From positions 6,191,501-6,255,500 of the forward strand of contig JAULJL010000048.1 of the NCBI GenBank assembly GCA_030761205.1: a stretch of DNA of 64,000 nt, given 5' to 3'. Below, in pieces: positions 59,638-64,000 of this stretch; position 1 is the stretch's first letter; every line of letters starts with the position of its first letter. This DNA is from Fremontodendron californicum (Eukaryota; Streptophyta; Magnoliopsida; Malvales; Malvaceae). The notes beneath the pieces are model-generated. The model was not told where the DNA came from. It ran no database searches and was given only the letters and a program-made list of their open reading frames with translations. The position numbers and the translations under genes are program-made.

Positions 59638-61134
59638 ATGGAACGTGGGATATTGGCTGATCTTGCTGCAACTATAGCCAGCGTAATCTTTATCTCGGGA
59701 ACGATTCAGCAAATTTTTCCGAATTGTTTGACTGAAAAGATTGAGCTTTGGCAACACAGATTGAAGAACTATTTCTATCCTAGCATGACCATCACATTCA
59801 ACGAGTTTTCTACTGGCCTTGACAAACATAACCATGCATATACCGCCATAGAAAACTACCTCAGCTCCAAATCTATTGCAAGTGTAAGTGTAACCAGGCT
59901 CAAAGCAGAATCTTTCAGGAAAAAAGAGCCTCTCGTGTTTACCTCAGCCGATTACGAAGACATTGAAGATGAGTTTCAAGGGGTTAAAGTTATGTGGTTT
60001 CGAGGCAAACATGAGTCACAAAAGAAGATTATATTTACACATTCATCCGCTTCTGAGAAGAGTTATTACACTCTGAGTTTTGATCCCAAACATCGAGAAA
60101 TCGTGACGGAGCAATATTTGAATTATGTCATTCAAGAGGGAAAGGCCATAAAGAAAAAGAGGAAGCATCGAAGGATTTATATGAATTCTCCTGAAGATGG
60201 TGGGTTTTGGGAATCCACGTGGTTAGAACATCCTTCAAGCTTTGATTCTTTCGCCATGGATGCTGACAAGAAAGAAGAGATAATCAATGACCTTATAGCA
60301 TTCAGTCAAGGAAAAGAGTATTACGCAAAGATTGGCAAGGCTTGGAAACGTGGTTATCTGCTATATGGTCCTCCAGGAACGGGTAAATCTACCATGATTG
60401 CGGCCATGGCTAATCTTTTAAGCTATGATATATACGATCTTGAGCTAACAACTGTTAAGGACAATGCCCAATTAAAGTCTCTTTTGATTAGCACATCACG
60501 TAAGGGTATTATCGTGGTTGAGGATATAGATTGTTCACTTGATCTTACGGGAAAACGCAAAAACAAGGATGATCATGAAGAGAAAAAGACTGAGCTTTCT
60601 GGTTCTGATGAAGAAGATGAAGATGAAAATCGAAGAAGTAAAAATAATAAAAGTAAGATTACTTTATCTGGGTTTTTGAATTTTGTTGATGGGATTTGGT
60701 CAGCTTGTGGAGGAGAAAGGATCATTGTATTTACAACCAACCATGTTGAAAAACTTGATCCAGCTTTGATTCGAAAAGGAAGAATGGATATGCACATTGA
60801 ATTATCTTATTGCAGTTTTGAAGGGTTCAAGGTTTTGGCAAAGAATTACTTGGATATTGACTCAAATCCTTTGTTTCAAAAGATTGAAGCTTTGTTGGGG
60901 GAAGTAAATATGACTCCAGCTGATGTTTCTGAGCATTTGATACATGGTAGAGTTGGAGGAAATCCAATGGCTTCCTTGAAGAGCTTGGTTGAGGCACTTG
61001 AAACTCTCAAGGATGAGACGGCCAAGGAGGAAGAAAAAGAAGAAGCTAAAAGGAAGGAAGAAAAAAAGAATAGAATACGTTTTCCTTTTAGTGGCAGAAG
61101 GAATAAGAAAAAAGTCCAATTATTAGAAGATTAA
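59638..61134 (+). CDS. AAA-ATPase, BCS1-like/AATP1 (At3g28580/HSR4-type), copy 2
   Basis: 498 residues, single exon. Identical in residues to copy 1 (Walker A 244-252, Walker B 291-298, DPALIRKGR 374-382) except for nine extra residues in the C-terminal lysine/glutamate tail (an EEAKRKEEK-type repeat near 473-481, 27 bp at about 61039-61065). The extra unit is a short tandem-like expansion of 'gaagaaaaagaag' words, so slippage is the likely cause. The near-identity over 1.5 kb implies very recent duplication, gene conversion or unmerged alleles. It may start at an upstream in-frame ATG (59530). It is followed by a KMS1-like remnant with exon A in frame. Confidence 0.93.
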   Translation: MERGILADLAATIASVIFISGTIQQIFPNCLTEKIELWQHRLKNYFYPSMTITFNEFSTGLDKHNHAYTAIENYLSSKSIASVSVTRLKAESFRKKEPLVFTSADYEDIEDEFQGVKVMWFRGKHESQKKIIFTHSSASEKSYYTLSFDPKHREIVTEQYLNYVIQEGKAIKKKRKHRRIYMNSPEDGGFWESTWLEHPSSFDSFAMDADKKEEIINDLIAFSQGKEYYAKIGKAWKRGYLLYGPPGTGKSTMIAAMANLLSYDIYDLELTTVKDNAQLKSLLISTSRKGIIVVEDIDCSLDLTGKRKNKDDHEEKKTELSGSDEEDEDENRRSKNNKSKITLSGFLNFVDGIWSACGGERIIVFTTNHVEKLDPALIRKGRMDMHIELSYCSFEGFKVLAKNYLDIDSNPLFQKIEALLGEVNMTPADVSEHLIHGRVGGNPMASLKSLVEALETLKDETAKEEEKEEAKRKEEKKNRIRFPFSGRRNKKKVQLLED

Positions 61135-61678
61135 AGGCATTATTTTATTAATTAGTTTATTTTCATTTTGGTTTTTAGTTGATTGAATTTTTTATTTTAG
61201 TGTATTAGTCAAGGTTGAAAAAACCGGATCGAAGATCAAACCGATGTAATTTCTGATTCCGATTCAACCGGTTGGATCGGTTTGATATTTTAAATAAGAT
61301 TTTTATTAATTTAAATAAAAAATGAGCTGAATTATTGAATTGGTTTAATTCAGTTTATCTTTAGGAGTTCTCTTAAGCTCAAATTAATGGAGATTTTCCA
61401 TTTTTAGTGGTTAAAGTAATGAACTTTTGAGACTTTTCAAAGATCCCATTTTTTTTTCTCTGGTTATTTATAATTATGGGATCAGGAAGTTGCAAATCCA
61501 ACATGTGTGCTTGCATTGAAATTTTATTACAGTATATATATATATATATATTTCTTTTTTTCTCTCTATTTACTTGTTTATTTGTGGATTTTCTGTTGAT
61601 TTTTGGAGCATTAGCTTGGATGGCAGTAATCCTACATTTGTTTTGGAAGGACTAATCATCTGGTATTGTATCTTATAG
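61135..61678. other. 3' flank of ATPase copy 2
   Basis: Colinear with 4733-5280; same MITE-like words and (TA)n run. No gene. Confidence 0.5.
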
Positions 61679-62463
61679 GACTTCGTGAGAAGCACCGAGA
61701 AGAATTGGACAATCTTACATTAACAACTCAGCCCTTAAGAACTCTAAAACTTTTTGTCTTTGCTGTTTTTCAATGGATTCATCAGACAATTCAACATCGA
61801 GCTGGTTTGTTCATTTTTTCAAGCACTTTGGCTGCAAGTATTGGAATTCTGGTCATCATTTTTCTACCCGTGTAAATCAAACATACCCGTGTCCGATACT
61901 TATACCCGAGTCTGAGTAACATAACTGGAGACTATGTTGCTCCGACTCTTTATATTTCTAGAAGTATCCATGTCCGACGCATATACGGACATAGGTATGG
62001 GCTATGTTTCTCCAACTCTTCATTTTTCTTGAAGTACTCGTGTTCGACACCCATGTCCAACGCATATTCGGATATTCGGATATGAGTATGAGGATATGAT
62101 CCTTCAAGGACGCTCCAAATACATGGAAAAACTTAGAATAAATCAAACATACCCGTGTCGAACACATACCCGTGTCCGACACTCACACCCGAGTCCGAAT
62201 AACATAGTGGACTAGTACACTTCCATTATTTTCTTATTCCTTTTTGGTTTGAAATTGATTATGGTTTATAATCTTTCATTTTTCCTACTTAAAATGCTTT
62301 CGCAGCTCGCGTATCAGGTAGGAAATTGAATATCATGAATGATTTCGATTCTTCTTCAATGGAAGATGGTAGTAACACAGCCAATCATCTGAAACAGATA
62401 AAGGATTGGCTCTTTTTACATTCACAATACTTGAACTTCTTCACAATTTTACTTCTTGCTTCG
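61679..62463 (+). pseudogene. KMS1/VMP1-like two-exon remnant, copy 2
   Basis: Exon A is 61679-61871 (AG before, GT at 61872). It reads through LREKHREELDNLTLTTQP, LRTLKLFVFAVFQWI and FSSTLAASIGIL without the frameshift of copy 1. Exon B is 62306-62463 (AG before, GT at 62464), with ARVSGRKL and HSQYLNFFTILLLASV. VMP1-family proteins are ER multispanning membrane proteins acting in secretion and autophagy. Here most exons are missing, so a functional protein is unlikely. A TIR element sits in the intron. The identity rests on recalled motifs. Confidence 0.65.
61932..62207. mobile_element. MITE-like element with 17-bp inverted ends (copy 2)
   Basis: Same element as 5533-5808 with only isolated base changes, so it inserted before the duplication of the ATPase block. 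Confidence 0.55.
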
Positions 62464-62559
62464 GTAATATCAGGAACTTTTTCTTTTTTATTTTCTTCAC
62501 AATTTTAGTTGTACCTTTGATTTTCTAACTTTGATCAATGGTATGAAAGAGTAGTTATC

Positions 62560-62567
62560 ATCGTATA
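62560..62567. repeat. hAT target-site duplication, left
   Basis: ATCGTATA, repeated at 63122-63129. Confidence 0.9.
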
Positions 62568-63121
62568 TAGGGATGGCAATGGAGCGGGGCGGGGGCGGAT
62601 TTTGCAGTATCCGCCCCTGTCCCGCCATAGTACTGCTCTTCCCCGCCCCCCGTTCCGCCATGGATGTTGAAATTTCAATACCACTACCACCTCCATGGAT
62701 GTCGGTTACATCTATAACCGCCCCGCCCCATTTGATATTTATTAATTATTTTTATTTTTTTAAATAATAAAGCATTTTAAAAAATTTTAAATAAATTAAA
62801 TATAAATTAAATATAAACATGTTTCTAATATAGGAAGAGAAAAAAATAAAGTATTAAGTTTAAGTTTTTAAAAATAAAAAGTTTAATTATATTATTTTAT
62901 TATTCATTTAAAAGCTAAATATGTAAGGGTAAAATTGTAATTTCAGTATTCGGGGCTGGACGGTGCGGAGCAGGCAATTACCACAACTGCTCCATCTCCG
63001 CCTTTCAAACAAAAAAAATCGCACCGCCCCGCTCCGCCTCCATTGTTCAAAAAAAAAAACCTCTCTATTCGGATCGGATCGGTTCGAAATCCATCGGTCG
63101 GATCGAGTTTTGCCATCCCTA
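62568..63121 (+). mobile_element. Intact hAT-type MITE, 554 bp
   Basis: Perfect 12-bp terminal inverted repeats TAGGGATGGCAA and TTGCCATCCCTA, with an 8-bp target-site duplication ATCGTATA on both sides, the signature of the hAT superfamily. GC-rich subterminal segments (gcggggcgggggcgg near the left end, its counterpart near the right) flank an AT-rich centre. No transposase. The left half alone survives in copy 1 (6169-6396). Confidence 0.92.
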
Positions 63122-63129
63122 ATCGTATA

Positions 63130-64000
63130 GTAATTTGTCTAAATTGGCTGGAGTGAAAATATCTGCTTCTTGAGTGAAAGGTGGTTTTACGAATGATGCT
63201 ATCCCAGAAAAAGCTTTTGCTCGTTTGGGTAAATAATTAGTGATATTAGCCCAAACCTGAAAAAATCCGAACCTGAATTGGTCTGAGCTCGAAATGACCT
63301 GAACCTAAAAAAATTGAGCCTAAAAAATCCAAACCCAAAAAAACCAAAACCCGAGATCGACCTGAACCTGAACCCAAATTTAATACAAAAATAAGAATGA
63401 TCAAATTGTAATTAAATAATTTTTTATAAAGCAAAAACTTTAATTATCAATTTTATTCTAATATCAATTTTATTAATTTAATTAAAAATTAATATAATTT
63501 ATATATATGATGAAATAATAATTTTATCAAAATTAAATTATGTTTTGTACTTTCAAGTTTAACGTCTCATATGTCGACGAATTCATCATCTAAACATTCT
63601 AAACTCTGAAGATTTTAGAGATGTGAAAAGAAATTTGACATAAAATTTATCTATGTTATTTTATTTGCATGATAAATTTTTTTGTTAGGCTTTTTATTAC
63701 TTTATGAAATTGTATCTTCAAGATAACGTTTCCCAAAATTCATTTGCATCATAATGGAAAAACTATTATCTTAAAAAAAGCTTCTTAAAAGTGTCTTGTC
63801 TACAACTTTTTTGTACTTCTTCTTTATTATTCATACTTGATTGCATTAGTTCGAAAACCCCAATATACAACACCACTATGTTGTGCATTGGTCATATATA
63901 TTCACTTTCATATAAATATATAATTCTATGTACTAATTTACCAAATCAGGAATATGTCTTTTATATTTTGATCATCCATTCTTAAGCAATATTTAAAATA
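63130..64000. other. Spacer S2 (duplicate of the S1 spacer from 23785)
   Basis: 63130-63245 is unique in the window. From 63246 on, the sequence is colinear with 23785-24540 and shows a dozen or so substitutions and small indels. No gene; small ORFs are shared between both spacers but lack domains. The similarity runs off the window end. Confidence 0.65.

Noticed and set aside
1..64000. tRNA, rRNA or snoRNA genes
   Set aside because: No cloverleaf, A/B-box pair or rRNA-like block was noticed by eye; a covariance-model scan was not possible.

Overview
The window is nuclear DNA of a flowering plant, probably a eudicot. It is AT-rich, has TATA-box promoters and single-exon AAA-ATPase and RING-H2 genes, and is packed with plant-type LINE, Ty3/gypsy (Tat lineage), MULE, hAT and Helitron-like sequences. 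Only two host gene families look intact. One is a BCS1-like/AATP1-type AAA-ATPase, present twice (3263-4732 and 59638-61134). The other is a small RING-H2 protein, present twice (20347-21072 and 40352-41077). A two-exon remnant that looks like KMS1/VMP1 follows each ATPase gene. I cannot name the species.

Layout. 1-6396 is ATPase block A1 (repeats, promoter, gene, KMS1-like remnant, half a hAT MITE). 6397-6572 is a scarred deletion junction. 6573-10934 is a 3'-deleted LINE on the minus strand. 10947-12308 holds MULE transposase debris. 12309-16783 is a long Ogre-like LTR. 16784-19601 is mixed debris with Helitron-like elements. 19602-22250 is the first RING block. 22251-25747 has no gene but carries hAT-type MITEs. 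25760-31230 is a near-full-length LINE with visible target-site duplications. 31243-36166 repeats the MULE and long-LTR section. 36167-39632 is rearranged debris. 39633-41775 is the second RING block. 41781-54270 is a complete young Tat-lineage LTR retrotransposon that landed downstream of the second RING gene. 54714-56405 carries palindromes and a 97-bp tandem array. 56406-63129 is ATPase block A2, with an intact hAT MITE. 63246-64000 repeats the spacer first seen from 23785.

The large-scale order is A1 - L1 - R1 - S1 - L2 - R2 - A2 - S2 (A = ATPase block, S = spacer, L = LINE/MULE/long LTR, R = RING block). It reads most simply as at least three head-to-tail copies of an A-S-L-R unit: the first has lost S, the second has lost A, and the third runs off the window. 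The ATPase proteins differ only by a 9-residue indel. The RING proteins differ at four residues. One hAT MITE, one LINE and one retrotransposon each have a broken or empty counterpart in the paralogous copy, so the order of events can be read from the sequence. The most biologically suggestive detail is a (TA)n repeat in the ATPase leader: its length decides whether an upstream ATG opens a 14-codon uORF (copy 1) or an in-frame 36-residue N-terminal extension (copy 2). An assembly artefact from unmerged haplotypes must be excluded before the duplications are taken as real.
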